In this document: piece after piece, positions 1-9,316 of the stretch
How the letters are laid out: the number at the start of each line of letters is the position of its first letter
How positions within the stretch are numbered: position 1 is the stretch's first letter
Assembly: GCA_030605305.1 (NCBI GenBank)
Contig: JAUWIO010000004.1
Coordinates: forward strand, 1-14,308
DNA length: 14,308 bases
Direction: 5' to 3'
DNA from: Actinomycetes bacterium
GTDB lineage: Bacteria > Actinomycetota > Aquicultoria > CAJVYJ01 > JAUVQD01
The notes under the pieces: generated by a model
The model's database searches: none
Told to the model about the DNA's origin: nothing
The model's input: only the letters and a program-made list of their open reading frames with translations
Program-made: the position numbers and the translations under genes

Positions 1-93
1 GAGTACTTGATTTACGAGCTGCGATACCAGGCGATTATTGTACCTGGGGTCGGGAGTAACCGGACGTTTTGTTGCGGCGGCTTTACGAGACAT
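1..93 (-). CDS. rpsG: 30S ribosomal protein S7, N-terminal part (cut by window edge)
   Basis: S7 is a primary 16S rRNA-binding protein that organises the 30S head. The minus strand from an ATG at 93 reads MSRKAAATKRPVTPDPRYNN and continues RLVSQLVNQVL to the window edge, 31 residues in all. The basic N-terminus followed by a DPRYN-type motif is typical of S7. The ATG lies three bases after the rpsL stop codon, so translation is probably coupled to rpsL, as in the conserved str operon. The purine-rich stretch GGGGATG inside the last rpsL codons is the likely ribosome binding region. The remaining three quarters of the gene lie beyond the left edge, so its integrity and whether fusA follows cannot be judged. 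Confidence 0.93.
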   Translation of the reverse strand, partial: MSRKAAATKRPVTPDPRYNNRLVSQLVNQVL

Positions 94-96
94 GCG

Positions 97-468
97 CTAC
101 ATCCCCGCTTTCGTGCCGTACTTTGAGCGGGACTGTTTCCGATCGGCAACGCCGCTGGCGTCCAGGGCCGCCCGCACTACTTTGTATCTAACACCCGGAA
201 GATCTTTCACTCGGCCCCCGCGAACCAGGACAATTGAGTGCTCCTGTAGGTTGTGTCCGATCCCCGGGATATAAGATGTGATTTCCATCCCGTTGACCAG
301 GCGGACTCGCGCCACTTTGCGCAGGGCTGAGTTCGGTTTCTTTGGAGTGGTCGTGTAAACGCGCGTACAAACGCCGCGTTTCTGCGGTGCGCCTTTTAGT
401 GCAGGCGTCGCTGACTTCTTTTTTATCTTGGTCCGCCCTTTCCGGCCCAACTGAGATATCGTCGGCAA
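97..468 (-). CDS. rpsL: 30S ribosomal protein S12
   Basis: S12 lies at the decoding centre of the 30S subunit and helps control tRNA selection accuracy. The 123-residue protein is full length (family about 124-137). It has the conserved blocks [20 protein letters not shown] (residues 28-47) and [13 protein letters not shown] (about 83-95). Lysines 43/44 and 88, the sites of classical streptomycin-resistance changes, are unchanged, so a sensitive-type S12 is inferred. Asp89 is the residue beta-methylthiolated in some bacteria. The start is TTG at 468, preceded by an AGGAAAG ribosome binding region; no in-frame ATG fits. It is the first gene of an rpsL-rpsG unit with its own promoter at 555-583 and a leader of about 80 bases that can fold. 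Confidence 0.97.
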   Translation of the reverse strand: MPTISQLGRKGRTKIKKKSATPALKGAPQKRGVCTRVYTTTPKKPNSALRKVARVRLVNGMEITSYIPGIGHNLQEHSIVLVRGGRVKDLPGVRYKVVRAALDASGVADRKQSRSKYGTKAGM

Positions 469-488
469 TGCTTTCCTTTCCTACCTTA

Positions 489-531
489 CTGTCTCGTCTA
501 TTCCCCACGTCGAGAGCGACTAGACAGACGA
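489..531 (-). promoter_or_regulatory. Foldable rpsL 5' leader with two competing helices
   Basis: The leader between the rpsL promoter and its ribosome binding site contains two alternative 6-bp pairings. On the plus strand, 526-531 (AGACGA) can pair with 494-499 (TCGTCT), and 522-527 (AGACAG) can pair with 489-494 (CTGTCT). These overlap, so they are mutually exclusive. A smaller GTCG/CGAC hairpin lies at 509-520. The 3' arm sits next to the purine-rich ribosome binding region, so the choice of helix could affect access. No known leader family was recognised; regulation is only inferred. Confidence 0.3.
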
Positions 532-554
532 CCGTTTACCAGCCACAAGGACGA

Positions 555-583
555 AATATAGCAGCTGGAAACTTGACTGTCAA
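555..583 (-). promoter_or_regulatory. rpsL-rpsG promoter
   Basis: The minus strand reads TTGACA (578-583), a 17-base spacer and TATATT (555-560). This is a perfect -35 and a 5/6 -10 for a vegetative sigma-70/SigA-type factor. Transcription would start near 548, giving a leader of about 80 bases before rpsL. It gives the str genes a start independent of rpoBC read-through. Confidence 0.85.
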
Positions 584-593
584 TGACCGCCTG

Positions 594-613
594 AAAAAAT
601 CTCCGGCGACCGG
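594..613 (-). terminator. Weak intrinsic terminator after rpoC
   Basis: Ten bases past the rpoC stop, the minus strand has CCGG-TCG-CCGG followed by AGA and six T. The T run is good but the stem has only four base pairs, so termination is probably partial. It lies between the rpoC stop and the rpsL promoter, where a terminator would be expected. Confidence 0.4.
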
Positions 614-623
614 CTGCCCCTTC

Positions 624-3600
624 TTATATCTTCAATGGCGTCGGTGAATCTCCCGGCGCTCCCGATCCTGCCGATTCGGCCAATCCATCTTCATCCCGGG
701 CCTGGGCCGCGGGTAGTTTCAAGAAGATATCTTCCTCCTCTGGCCCTTGATAAACAGGCCGGATGTTACGATATTTTCTCATCCCGGTCGAAGCTGGGAT
801 CAGCTTACCGATGATCACGTTTTCTTTGAGACCAACGAGTGGGTCAACCCGCCCGGATACAGCGGCGTCAGTCAACACTCTGGTCGTCTCCTGGAAAGAA
901 GCGGCCGACAAGAAGCTCTCTGTCGCCAGCGAGGCTTTTGTTATCCCCAATAGCACCTGCTCCGCACTCGCCTGCTCCAGCCCTTCTCCCTTCAGCTCAC
1001 GATTGATCTTCTCGAAAGCCAACCGGTCTATGAGCTGCCCGGGGAGCAAGTCGCTTTCTCCGGCTTCGACAACAGTCACCTTGCGCATCATCTGCCTGAC
1101 TATCAACTCGATATGCTTGTCGTCAATATCGACACCCTGGGACATGTAGACTTCCTGGACCTCGTTGACTATATATTGTGCTACGTCTCGCGGCCCCTTG
1201 ACCTCGAGAATGTCGTGAGGATTAAGTGAGCCCTCGGTCAGCCTGTCTCCAGCCTCTACCTTGTCGCCATCTTTTACCCGCAGCCGAACCCGGCGCGATA
1301 CCGGATAGGCTTTTTCTTCGCCCTCGCTTGTCGTCACCAATATCTGCTTACCTTTTTCAGACTCTTCGATCTGGATGATCCCATCGACCTGGGACATGAT
1401 CGCCTCACCCTTGGGCTTGCGCGCCTCAAAAAGCTCGACGATACGCGGCAGACCGTGAGTGATATCTTCACCGGCGACACCACCGGTGTGGAAGGTCCGC
1501 ATCGTCAACTGCGTCCCCGGCTCACCGATGGACTGGGCGGCAATAATACCGACCGCCTCACCGATATCGACCATGTGTCCACTAGCCAAGCTATTTCCGA
1601 AGCATTTCCGACAGACGCCCTGGGTAGCCGCACAGACCTCGACTGACCGCACGGCAATGCCGCGCTGCTCGGCGCCGCGCCCTATCCTCTCCAGATCACT
1701 GCGGCGGACGACCTTGCCTTTTTTCACGACCACCTCGCCGGTCTCGACATCGGGGAGGTTTTCCCTCACGACGCGCCCGACCAGCGTGCGGTTAGGATCA
1801 CCTTCGATATCGAGGAGCGACACTTCGATACCCTTTTTTGTCCCACAGTCATCCGAGCGGACGATCAGATCCTGGGCAACGTCAACCAAACGTCTGGTCA
1901 AGTAGCCTGAGTCAGCCGTTCTGAGCGCCGTATCCGCCAGACCCTTACGGGCACCGTGCGTGGAAATAAAGTACTCGAGAACCGTCAGGCCCTCGCGGAA
2001 ATTAGCTTTGATCGGACGGTCGATGATGTCACCTTTCGGATTAGCGACAAGACCTCGCATCCCGGCTAGTTGCCGGATCTGCTTGACGTTACCTCGAGCG
2101 CCGGAATTGGCCATCATATAGACCGAATTGAACCGGTCGAAGTTAGCTTCCATCGCCGCCGAGACATCGTCCGTCGCTTTCGTCCAGATATTGACTACAC
2201 GCTGATGACTCTCCTCGCGGGTGATCAGACCGCGCCGGAACTGACGCTTGATCTTCTCGACCTCTTCTTCAGGCTTGTCGAGGATCTCCCACTTGTTCGG
2301 CGGGATCACGATGTCCTCGAGGCCGATACTGAACGCGGCCTTGGTCGCGTAATGGAACCCGAGGTACTTCAATCTATCGAGCAGCTCGGCCAGCGTCTCA
2401 GAGTCATACCGCTCTGAGCACTCCTCTACCAGGGCGTTCATGCCCTTTTTATCGACATCGATGTTGATGTATTCTTGATCGTCCGGGAAGGCGTCATTGA
2501 AGATGAGGCGCCCGGTCGTCGTCTCTAATACCTCGCCCTTGTAGCGGACTTTGATAATAGCCTGTAAATCGATCTCTTCGGTCTCCATTGCCACCACGGC
2601 CTCGTCCTTGCCGGTGAAGATGGTCCCGTCGCCCTTGGCTCCTTCTTTGGCCACCGTCAGAGAGTAGATCCCTAAGACCATGTCCTGAGTCGGAACGGCC
2701 AGTGGCCGCCCATGGGCCGGCGAGAGAATATTGTTGACTGAAAGCATCAACGTGCGCGCCTCACTCTGAGCCTCGACCGACAAGGGCAGATGGACCGCCA
2801 TTTGATCGCCATCAAAATCCGCGTTGAAAGCAGTGCAGACAAGCGGGTGTATCTGGATGGCTTTACCCTCCACCAGTATCGGGATAAAAGCCTGGATGCC
2901 CAGACGGTGCAGGGTCGGCGCCCGGTTCAGCATGACTGGATGGTCTTTGATGACATCCTCGATAATAACCCAAACGACCGGGTTCCCGCGCTCGACCATC
3001 CGCTTGGCATTCTTTATGTTCGGCGCCTCGCCAAGATCGACGAGTTGCTTCATCACAAACGGCTTGAAGAGCTCCAGCGCCATAACCTTGGGTAGGCCGC
3101 ATTGGTGCAGCTTAAGGCTCGGCCCGATAACAATAACTGACCGGCCCGAATAGTCGACGCGCTTACCGAGCAGGTTCTGGCGAAAACGTCCTTGTTTGCC
3201 CTTGAGCATATCGCTCAGCGATTTCAAGGCCCTGTTTCCAGGTCCGATGACCGGACGGCCGCGGCGGCCGTTATCGAATAGGGCGTCGACAGCCTCCTGC
3301 AGCATTCTTTTCTCATTATTGACGATGATCTCCGGCGCACCCAGATCCAGTAGCCGCTTTAAGCGGTTGTTCCTATTAATAACCCGGCGATAAAGGTCGT
3401 TCAGATCGGACGTGGCAAACCGGCCGCCGTCCAACTGGACCATCGGGCGCAGATCGGGCGGTATTACCGGCAAAGCATCAAGGATCATCCACTCTGGTCG
3501 GTTTTCCGAGCGCTTGAAGGCAGAAACTACTTTGAGCCTCTTGACCGCCCGGCTCTTCTTCTGCCCCTTGCCCGTCTTGATCGTCTCTCGGAGCGACTCG

Positions 3601-4529
3601 ACCTCAGCATCTACATCAAAGGTCTCAAGCATCTCCTTGATGGCCTCGGCACCCATGCCGCCCTGGAAGTAATCGCCATAGCGCACGCGAAGCTCGCGAT
3701 AGACCGTCTCGTCGGAGATAAGCTGTTTTACGGCGAGCGTCCTAAGCGTATCGAAGGCTTTCTCTAGCCCTTCGGCTCTCTCGGTGCCGTCATTGGTCTC
3801 AAAAGTGATCTCTTTCTTCAGTTCCGAGGCCGTTTTGGGTACGGGCTCGGGCTCAGGCGGCGGGCCCTCATCCTCTTTCGCTTCTTCTTCGGCCGCGACT
3901 TCTTCAACTACTTCGACCGGCGGAGGCTCTTCCGCGGCCTTCGTTTTCGCGGCCTTCTTGATCTTAGCCTCAGCTTTTTCGCGGACTTCAGCGACTTCAA
4001 GTTCCTCCGCTAAGGTCACCAAACGCGCCTCAGTATCTTCTTTCAGCTGCTTGACTTCCGCGTCAAGCTCCTCTTTGAGCATGTCGAGGTCCTCATCGCG
4101 GCGCTCGTGATCGCCATCGGTTATGAGGTACGAAGCGAAATACAGGATCTTCTCAAGATCCTTCGGAGCTAGATCCAGAAAGTATCCCATCCGAGACGGA
4201 ACGCCCTTGAAATACCAGATATGCGAAACCGGAGCCGCCAGCTCAATATGGCCCATGCGATCGCGCCGCACCTTGGCTCTGGTTACTTCAACCCCGCAGC
4301 GCTCGCAGATGATCCCCTTGAATCGGACTCTCTTATACTTGCCGCAATAGCACTCCCAGTCCTTGGTCGGCCCAAATATCTTCTCGCAGAAGAGCCCGTC
4401 CTTTTCGGGACGCAGGGTGCGATAATTGATCGTTTCCGGTTTCTTGACTTCACCATTCGACCAGGCACGTATCTGCTCGGGCGATGTCAATCCTATCTTT
4501 AGTGCGCTAAAGTTATTAACGTCTAACAA
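624..4529 (-). CDS. rpoC: DNA-directed RNA polymerase subunit beta'
   Basis: The beta' subunit carries the catalytic magnesium site and forms the clamp with beta. The 1301-residue protein is complete. It shows the N-terminal zinc site (C60, C62, C75, C78), the NADFDGDQ catalytic motif (D571, D573, D575), the bridge-helix and trigger-loop region (about 810-1030, including MRTFHTGGV), and the second zinc site (C895, C966, C973, C976). The start is TTG at 4529 behind a G-rich GGGGGGA sequence, and the N-terminus MLDVNNF matches the family start. Between about 190 and 240 lies a Lys/Glu/Pro/Ala-rich, probably disordered segment followed by the dock region. No large trigger-loop insertion is present. 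It follows rpoB by 50 bases and shares its promoter. Confidence 0.98.
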   Translation of the reverse strand: MLDVNNFSALKIGLTSPEQIRAWSNGEVKKPETINYRTLRPEKDGLFCEKIFGPTKDWECYCGKYKRVRFKGIICERCGVEVTRAKVRRDRMGHIELAAPVSHIWYFKGVPSRMGYFLDLAPKDLEKILYFASYLITDGDHERRDEDLDMLKEELDAEVKQLKEDTEARLVTLAEELEVAEVREKAEAKIKKAAKTKAAEEPPPVEVVEEVAAEEEAKEDEGPPPEPEPVPKTASELKKEITFETNDGTERAEGLEKAFDTLRTLAVKQLISDETVYRELRVRYGDYFQGGMGAEAIKEMLETFDVDAEVESLRETIKTGKGQKKSRAVKRLKVVSAFKRSENRPEWMILDALPVIPPDLRPMVQLDGGRFATSDLNDLYRRVINRNNRLKRLLDLGAPEIIVNNEKRMLQEAVDALFDNGRRGRPVIGPGNRALKSLSDMLKGKQGRFRQNLLGKRVDYSGRSVIVIGPSLKLHQCGLPKVMALELFKPFVMKQLVDLGEAPNIKNAKRMVERGNPVVWVIIEDVIKDHPVMLNRAPTLHRLGIQAFIPILVEGKAIQIHPLVCTAFNADFDGDQMAVHLPLSVEAQSEARTLMLSVNNILSPAHGRPLAVPTQDMVLGIYSLTVAKEGAKGDGTIFTGKDEAVVAMETEEIDLQAIIKVRYKGEVLETTTGRLIFNDAFPDDQEYINIDVDKKGMNALVEECSERYDSETLAELLDRLKYLGFHYATKAAFSIGLEDIVIPPNKWEILDKPEEEVEKIKRQFRRGLITREESHQRVVNIWTKATDDVSAAMEANFDRFNSVYMMANSGARGNVKQIRQLAGMRGLVANPKGDIIDRPIKANFREGLTVLEYFISTHGARKGLADTALRTADSGYLTRRLVDVAQDLIVRSDDCGTKKGIEVSLLDIEGDPNRTLVGRVVRENLPDVETGEVVVKKGKVVRRSDLERIGRGAEQRGIAVRSVEVCAATQGVCRKCFGNSLASGHMVDIGEAVGIIAAQSIGEPGTQLTMRTFHTGGVAGEDITHGLPRIVELFEARKPKGEAIMSQVDGIIQIEESEKGKQILVTTSEGEEKAYPVSRRVRLRVKDGDKVEAGDRLTEGSLNPHDILEVKGPRDVAQYIVNEVQEVYMSQGVDIDDKHIELIVRQMMRKVTVVEAGESDLLPGQLIDRLAFEKINRELKGEGLEQASAEQVLLGITKASLATESFLSAASFQETTRVLTDAAVSGRVDPLVGLKENVIIGKLIPASTGMRKYRNIRPVYQGPEEEDIFLKLPAAQARDEDGLAESAGSGAPGDSPTPLKI

Positions 4530-4567
4530 GCTCGTCCCCCCAATGACCAGGTACCTTGCTGTCTAAA

Positions 4568-4580
4568 ACCGCGAAGCGGT
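4568..4580 (-). other. Small hairpin at the rpoB-rpoC junction
   Basis: On the minus strand ACCGC-TTC-GCGGT folds into a 5-bp stem beginning at the last base of the rpoB stop codon and is followed by TTTAGA. It is too short to be a confident terminator. It may be an RNA-processing or pausing element between two genes that must be made in equal amounts. Confidence 0.25.
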
Positions 4581-7500
4581 CACTCTTTTTCAATTTCTTC
4601 CTCCGCACCTTTTTCTTCCGCCGCCGGTGCCGCCTTTTCGCTCTCTTCGGTGGTCGGCACCGCGGCTTCAAGCGGCTCCGCTTCGCCTTTGGTCTCTTCA
4701 GTCTTGTCTGTCTGCTCAGCCTCGTCGGTACTTACCTTCGGGCTCGGCGATGGGGCGAGCTCGCCCCGCAGATCGATACCGAGTTCGGCGGCCGTCTTGA
4801 AGATGTCTTCGTCGCCCTCGACCAATTCGATCTCACGGCCTTCGTCTGTCAGAACCTCGACGTCTAGCCCGAGGCTCTGCATCTCCTTGATCAGGACCTT
4901 GAATGACTCAGGGATACCCGGTTCCGGGATATTCTCACCTTTGACGATGGCCTCATATGCCTTGACCCGGCCAAGCACGTCATCAGACTTGACCGTCAAC
5001 AGTTCTTGCAGCGTGTAGGCGCAACCATAAGCCTCGAGCGCCCATACTTCCATCTCCCCGAACCGCTGACCGCCGAATTGTGCTTTGCCGCCCAGAGGCT
5101 GCTGGGTGACGAGAGAATACGGTCCCGTCGAGCGAGCGTGGATCTTGTCGTCAACCAGATGTAGGAGTTTCAGTATATATATGTAGCCGACCGTGATCGG
5201 TTCCGGATAAGGCCTTCCGGACCGACCATCGTTCAAGATGGTCTTTCCGCTTACCGGCAAACCGGCGGCGATCAGGGTGTCTTCAATGTCTTGCTCGGTG
5301 GCCCCGTCGAATACCGGTGACGCAACAAACACCGGCTCCGGTCCGTTACCGTTGTCTTTAAAGGTATTCATCGCCGCCCAACCCAAGTGGGTCTCCAAAA
5401 TCTGGCCTAGATTCATCCTCGAAGGGACGCCCAGCGGATTCAGGACTATATCGACAGGCGTGCCGTCGGCCAAGAAGGGCATGTCTTCTTCCGGGACGAT
5501 CTTGGAGATGACGCCCTTGTTCCCGTGGCGTCCCGCCAGCTTGTCGCCTTCGGATATCTTCCGCTTCTGGGCGACATAGACCCTCACGAGCTCGTTGACG
5601 CCTGGTGACAGTTCGTTGCCGGACAGACGCGAGAACTCCTTGACATCAATAACGCGCCCGGTCTCACCATGCGGGACCTTCAGGCTTGTGTCGCGCACCT
5701 CGCGAGCCTTCTCACCGAAGATCGCTCGGAGCAACCGCTCCTCAGCTGTGAGCTCCGTCTCCCCCTTCGGGGTGACTTTGCCGACCAGGATATCTCCAGG
5801 AAAGACCTCTGCCCCGACCCTGATGACACCATTCTCGTCAAGGTCCTTGAGGGCCTCCTCGCCGACGTTCGGTATCTCGCGAGTGAGCTCTTCGGGACCC
5901 AGCTTCGTATCGCGGGCCTCGACCTCATGTTCCTCGATATGGATAGACGTGAGCAAGTCCTCTTTGACAAGGCGCTCGCTGATGATGATGGCATCCTCGT
6001 AGTTGTAGCCCTCCCACGGCATGAATGCCACCAGCAGATTACGCCCGAGAGCCAGTTCGCCCCGGTCCGTTGATGGGCCGTCGCCAATAACCTCTCCAGC
6101 ATCTACCTTCTGGCCGAGATTGACGATTGGTTTTTGGTTAACGCAGGTGCCTTGATTGGAGCGCTGGAACTTCGCCATATCATAGCGCCTGACCTGTTTC
6201 TTGCCTTCGTCAATATCTATATAGTCACCACAAACATCGACGACCTTGCCCTTCTTCTCGGCGACAACGACTTCCCCGGTGTCCTTAACGGCCCGGTGCT
6301 CCATGCCGGTCCCGACTACCGGGGCCTCGGTCCGCAAAAGCGGTACCGCCTGACGCTGCATATTTGAACCCATGAGCGCTCGGTTGGCATCGTCGTGCTC
6401 GAGAAACGGGATGAGCGCCGTGGCGACAGAGACCGTCTGGCGCGGAGCTACATCCATATAGTCGACCATCGCGGGCTCCACAGTATCGACCTCGTCACGA
6501 ATACGAACGAGTACTTTGTCTTGCTTGAACTTGCCCTTGTCGTCGATGATCGCGTTCGCCTGGGCGACGACAAACTTATCTTCTTCGTCGGCCGTCAGGT
6601 AATGGATATCCTTAGTGACGACACCCTTTTTCACTTTCCTGTATGGGGTCTCGATAAACCCGAACTCATTGATCCTCGCAAACGTGGCCAAAGAGCCGAT
6701 AAGCCCGATGTTCGGCCCTTCCGGCGTCTCAATGGGACACATCCGACCATAATGGGACGGGTGGACATCGCGAACTTCAAAACCGGCCCTCTCTCGAGAG
6801 AGGCCGCCCGGTCCGAGCGCGCTGAGGCGTCTTTTGTGAGTCAATCCCGCCAGCGGGTTGGTCTGATCCATGAATTGCGATAGCTGGCTGGAGCCGAAGA
6901 ACTCTTTGATCGCCGCAACGATCGGGCGAATATTGACCAAAGTCTGCGGGGTGATCGTCTCGATGTCGAGAGTCGTCATCCGCTCGCGGACTACCCGCTC
7001 CATCCGAGCCAACCCGATCTTGAATTGATTCTGGATGAGCTCGCCGACCGACCGGATACGGCGGTTTCCGAAGTGATCGATATCGTCGACTTCTCCGCTG
7101 GTCCCCGCGTGCAGATTTACGAGATACTTGACGGTCTCGATGATGTCATCTTTGGTAAGAGTCGTCGTGTTCTCGTCAATATCGAGGCCCAGCTGCTTGT
7201 TGACCTTGTAGCGGCCGACCTTAGCCAGATCGTAACGGTTCTCATTAAAGAACATGCCGTCCAAAAGCAAGCGCGCACTCTCGATAGTCGGCGGCTCCCC
7301 TGGACGCAGTCTTTTATATATCTCGACGAGCGCCTCTTCTTTTGACTCTGTCGTGTCCTTTTCAAGTGTATTGCGGATCGACTCGGCGTTACCGAAGGTC
7401 TTGAGCAATTCTTCGTTGTTGCCAAAACCGAGCGCCTTGAGAAGGATCGTCACCGGTTGCTTGCGCTTGCGGTCGATGCGGACATAGACGATGTCCTTCT

Positions 7501-8017
7501 TGTCGGTCTCGAGCTCGACCCAAGCCCCACGGCCCGGAATAATCTTGCAGGAATAGAGAAGATGATCGGTCGTCTTCTCGATCTCTCTATTAAAGTAGAC
7601 ACCGGGCGAACGGACCAGTTGGGATACAACGACCCTTTCGGTACCGTTGATGACAAATGTACCCTTCACCGTCATCAGTGGAAAATCGCCCATAAAGACC
7701 TGCTGCTCTTTAATCTCGCCGGTCTCTTTATTAATAAAACGCACCCAGACAAAAAGCGGCGCCGAATACGTCATATCTTTTTCTTTGCATTCGGCGACTG
7801 TGTTCTTGATCTCTCCAAACTCGCTCTCTCCGAACTCGATGGCTAGATTGCCCGTGAAGGCCTCTACCGGAGAGATGTCTTTGAAGGCCTTACTGAGACC
7901 TTCATCGAGAAACCATTGGAAAGATTTTCTTTGAATTGCTATGAGACTTGGGGTCTCAAGAATGTCTGGTATCTTGGCGAAACTTTTACGGGTACGAATA
8001 CCAGCAGCTTTGGTCAA
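4580..8017 (-). CDS. rpoB: DNA-directed RNA polymerase subunit beta
   Basis: Beta pairs with beta' to form the active-site cleft and binds rifampicin. From a TTG start at 8017 the protein has 1145 residues, beginning [17 protein letters not shown] nine bases upstream is in frame but directly abuts the AAGGAG ribosome binding site; TTG has an 8-base spacing and is preferred. The rifampicin region (about residues 374-407, [15 protein letters not shown]...[13 protein letters not shown]) keeps the sensitive-type Asp384, His394 and Ser399, matching E. coli D516, H526 and S531. [15 protein letters not shown] follows. The last ~61 residues, after LGIDLRG, are an acidic Glu/Ala/Pro/Thr-rich tail, probably disordered. 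A near-consensus promoter lies at 8067-8095, with rpoC downstream. Confidence 0.98.
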   Translation of the reverse strand: MTKAAGIRTRKSFAKIPDILETPSLIAIQRKSFQWFLDEGLSKAFKDISPVEAFTGNLAIEFGESEFGEIKNTVAECKEKDMTYSAPLFVWVRFINKETGEIKEQQVFMGDFPLMTVKGTFVINGTERVVVSQLVRSPGVYFNREIEKTTDHLLYSCKIIPGRGAWVELETDKKDIVYVRIDRKRKQPVTILLKALGFGNNEELLKTFGNAESIRNTLEKDTTESKEEALVEIYKRLRPGEPPTIESARLLLDGMFFNENRYDLAKVGRYKVNKQLGLDIDENTTTLTKDDIIETVKYLVNLHAGTSGEVDDIDHFGNRRIRSVGELIQNQFKIGLARMERVVRERMTTLDIETITPQTLVNIRPIVAAIKEFFGSSQLSQFMDQTNPLAGLTHKRRLSALGPGGLSRERAGFEVRDVHPSHYGRMCPIETPEGPNIGLIGSLATFARINEFGFIETPYRKVKKGVVTKDIHYLTADEEDKFVVAQANAIIDDKGKFKQDKVLVRIRDEVDTVEPAMVDYMDVAPRQTVSVATALIPFLEHDDANRALMGSNMQRQAVPLLRTEAPVVGTGMEHRAVKDTGEVVVAEKKGKVVDVCGDYIDIDEGKKQVRRYDMAKFQRSNQGTCVNQKPIVNLGQKVDAGEVIGDGPSTDRGELALGRNLLVAFMPWEGYNYEDAIIISERLVKEDLLTSIHIEEHEVEARDTKLGPEELTREIPNVGEEALKDLDENGVIRVGAEVFPGDILVGKVTPKGETELTAEERLLRAIFGEKAREVRDTSLKVPHGETGRVIDVKEFSRLSGNELSPGVNELVRVYVAQKRKISEGDKLAGRHGNKGVISKIVPEEDMPFLADGTPVDIVLNPLGVPSRMNLGQILETHLGWAAMNTFKDNGNGPEPVFVASPVFDGATEQDIEDTLIAAGLPVSGKTILNDGRSGRPYPEPITVGYIYILKLLHLVDDKIHARSTGPYSLVTQQPLGGKAQFGGQRFGEMEVWALEAYGCAYTLQELLTVKSDDVLGRVKAYEAIVKGENIPEPGIPESFKVLIKEMQSLGLDVEVLTDEGREIELVEGDEDIFKTAAELGIDLRGELAPSPSPKVSTDEAEQTDKTEETKGEAEPLEAAVPTTEESEKAAPAAEEKGAEEEIEKE

Positions 8018-8054
8018 TAGGATCACTCCTTGCGTACATTAATCGAAGGAAAGA

Positions 8055-8066
8055 CAACAATTGTTG
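8055..8066. promoter_or_regulatory. 12-bp perfect palindrome at the rpoB transcription start
   Basis: CAACAATTGTTG is a perfect inverted repeat directly downstream of the rpoB -10 box and covers the expected start near 8060. Its position would suit an operator or an initial-transcription element. No regulator is known for it here and a 12-bp palindrome can arise by chance. Confidence 0.3.
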
Positions 8067-8095
8067 AGAATACCAATAGCAAACTAGTCTGTCAA
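8067..8095 (-). promoter_or_regulatory. rpoB-rpoC promoter
   Basis: The minus strand reads TTGACA (8090-8095), a 17-base spacer and TATTCT (8067-8072): a perfect -35 and a 4/6 -10. It lies after the hairpin that follows rplL, so rpoBC can be transcribed separately from the stalk genes. The expected start near 8060 gives a short leader of about 43 bases. Confidence 0.85.
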
Positions 8096-8166
8096 CCGGT
8101 TTCTCACAAGTTTTCTCCGGACCGCCACCGCTTTTCGTACCCTGATGGCAAACCCGCTAAACAGAA

Positions 8167-8191
8167 CAGGCCCCGCTGGCAGCGGGGCCTG
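8167..8191 (-). terminator. Terminator/attenuator between rplL and rpoB
   Basis: An 11-bp perfect stem (CAGGCCCCGCT paired with AGCGGGGCCTG) with a three-base loop lies 18 bases past the rplL stop. On the minus strand it is followed by TTCTGTTTAG, a weak T run. The very strong stem with an imperfect tract suggests partial termination, as is known for rplL-rpoB in other bacteria, where it lowers polymerase synthesis relative to the abundant L7/L12. Confidence 0.75.
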
Positions 8192-8209
8192 ATTTAATCT
8201 TCAGTTCAG

Positions 8210-8596
8210 TTACTTGACTTCGACGCTCGCGCCGGCCTCTTCGAGAGTGGCCTTAGCTTTTTCGGCATCTTCCTTGCTGGCGCCTTCAAGCACGGGCTTC
8301 GGCGCCTCGTCAACAAGAGCCTTGGCTTCTTTGAGGCCAAGAGACGTCAGCGCGCGGACAGCTTTGATCACTTGGATCTTCTTGTCTCCAGAGCTCGTGA
8401 GGACGACATCAAACGCGGTTTGCTCCTCGACCTCTGCTTCAGCCTCGGCTGCTCCACCGGCTGCGGCGACTGCGACCGGCGCAGCTGCGCTAACCCCGAA
8501 CTCCTCCTCGAGGGCCTTGACCAGATCCGCTACTTCCATAACAGACATGCTCTTGATAACCTCGATAAACTCTTCTTTTGTCATTTTGTCTGGCAT
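8210..8596 (-). CDS. rplL: 50S ribosomal protein L7/L12
   Basis: L7/L12 forms the flexible multi-copy stalk that recruits and stimulates GTPase factors such as EF-Tu. The 128-residue protein has the N-terminal dimerisation/L10-binding helices (about 5-35), an Ala/Gly/Glu-rich hinge (about 36-58) and the conserved C-terminal domain, starting at TAFDVVL and containing [20 protein letters not shown], the factor-binding helices. The ATG at 8596 has AAGGAG five bases upstream; a second in-frame Met at codon 5 lacks such a site. It follows rplJ by 36 bases and is co-transcribed with it. A strong hairpin follows its stop codon. Confidence 0.98.
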   Translation of the reverse strand: MPDKMTKEEFIEVIKSMSVMEVADLVKALEEEFGVSAAAPVAVAAAGGAAEAEAEVEEQTAFDVVLTSSGDKKIQVIKAVRALTSLGLKEAKALVDEAPKPVLEGASKEDAEKAKATLEEAGASVEVK

Positions 8597-8632
8597 TTCT
8601 ACTCCTTATCTTCTGCTTTCAGCTATTACTGA

Positions 8633-9148
8633 CTATTTCTTTTGCTCGGCTACCTGGCTCAAAGCTGCCGCCAGGCCACGAGTCGGACCGTTGAGGACAT
8701 TCGCCAACCCGGCCAGCGGGGCCTGCAAGATACCGGCAAGCTTGCCCAACAGGATCTCGCGTGAAGGCAATTTCGCCAGCGCCTTGATGGTTGCCTCATC
8801 TATTATGCTGCCTTCCAGCAAGCCGCCCTTGATGCTAAGGGACTTGTTCTCCTTAGCAAAGGCCGCCAAGACCTTGGCCGGCGCGACCGGATCTTCCTGG
8901 CTCAGAGCCAGGGCCGTTGGGCCGGTCAGAAAATCATCGAGCCCCTCTATGTCAAGCTTGTCAACCGCTCTCTTGATAAGCGTGTTTTTATAGACCTTGT
9001 ACTCGACGCCCTGTTGTCGAAGTTCATTCCGGAGCGCCGCTATTTCCGGGACCGTCAGGCCACGAAAGTCCGTGATGATCATGGTCTGAGCCGCGCGGAG
9101 CTTTTCCTCGACTTCTTTAACAACTGCTTCTTTTTCCGCTTTGTTCAT
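8633..9148 (-). CDS. rplJ: 50S ribosomal protein L10
   Basis: L10 anchors the L7/L12 dimers to 23S rRNA at the stalk base, and the L10-L12 complex represses its own operon. The 171-residue protein has the N-terminal rRNA-binding domain, with the typical TDFRGLTVPEIAALRNELR and YKVYKNTLIKRA blocks (about 26-61), and a C-terminal helical part (about 135-171) that binds L7/L12. The ATG at 9148 has AAAGGAG four to five bases upstream. It has its own promoter at 9275-9304 and a leader with an L10 site and a terminator; see those entries. Confidence 0.98.
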   Translation of the reverse strand: MNKAEKEAVVKEVEEKLRAAQTMIITDFRGLTVPEIAALRNELRQQGVEYKVYKNTLIKRAVDKLDIEGLDDFLTGPTALALSQEDPVAPAKVLAAFAKENKSLSIKGGLLEGSIIDEATIKALAKLPSREILLGKLAGILQAPLAGLANVLNGPTRGLAAALSQVAEQKK

Positions 9149-9160
9149 CGTACTCCTTTC

Positions 9161-9192
9161 AAAAAAAATACCTCTGCCGAAAACAGCAGAGG
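9161..9192 (-). terminator. rplJ leader attenuator terminator
   Basis: On the minus strand a 9-bp stem (CCUCUGCUG with CGGCAGAGG, including one U-G pair) closes a UUUU loop and is followed by TA and eight U. This is a complete intrinsic terminator. It ends right beside the rplJ ribosome binding site, so it must be conditional for rplJ to be expressed. Its 5' arm can instead pair with 9239-9251, which would prevent termination. Confidence 0.8.
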
Positions 9193-9256
9193 ACTACTCA
9201 AAACTGAGTACCTCGGCAGGACATTAAGCCCGTTCGGACCCCTGCTGTCTTAGGTA
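9180..9256 (-). promoter_or_regulatory. Ribosomal protein L10 leader (L10-L12 binding site and antiterminator)
   Basis: The leader folds as the known L10 leader class. Outer helix UACCU/AGGUA uses 9252-9256 and 9209-9213; an asymmetric loop AAGACA opposite CG follows; inner helix GCAGG/CCUGC uses 9241-9245 and 9216-9220. The UAAGACAGCAGG and CCUGCCGAGG sequences are hallmarks of this RNA. Alternatively, 9239-9251 (AAGACAGCAGGGG) can pair over 13 bp, with two G-U pairs, with 9180-9192, the 5' arm of the terminator. A perfect TACTCA/TGAGTA hairpin (9195-9210) lies between. Binding of L10-L12 should favour termination; its absence should favour read-through. This mechanism is established for Bacillus subtilis rplJL; here it is inferred from pairing. 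Confidence 0.85.
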
Positions 9257-9274
9257 GCTATTTATTGCTCGCAG

Positions 9275-9304
9275 ACTCTAACAAAAACGCCGGCGCGCTG
9301 TCAA
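9275..9304 (-). promoter_or_regulatory. rplJ-rplL promoter
   Basis: The minus strand reads TTGACA (9299-9304), an 18-base spacer and TAGAGT (9275-9280). The -35 is perfect and the -10 is 4/6. It starts 13 bases beyond the rplA stop, with no terminator between, so rplJL may also receive read-through from rplKA. The expected start near 9268 places the whole L10 leader in the transcript. Confidence 0.75.
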
Positions 9305-9316
9305 CGCACAGGACCG

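Noticed and set aside
8018..8026. GTG start for rpoB nine bases upstream of the chosen TTG
   Set aside because: The GTG directly abuts the AAGGAG ribosome binding site, leaving no spacing; TTG at 8017 has an 8-base spacing and gives the usual MTKAAG-type N-terminus.
8214..8993. 259-codon open frame on the plus strand across rplL and rplJ
   Set aside because: It is antisense to two unmistakable ribosomal protein genes and its Ser/Ala-rich translation reflects their codon bias.
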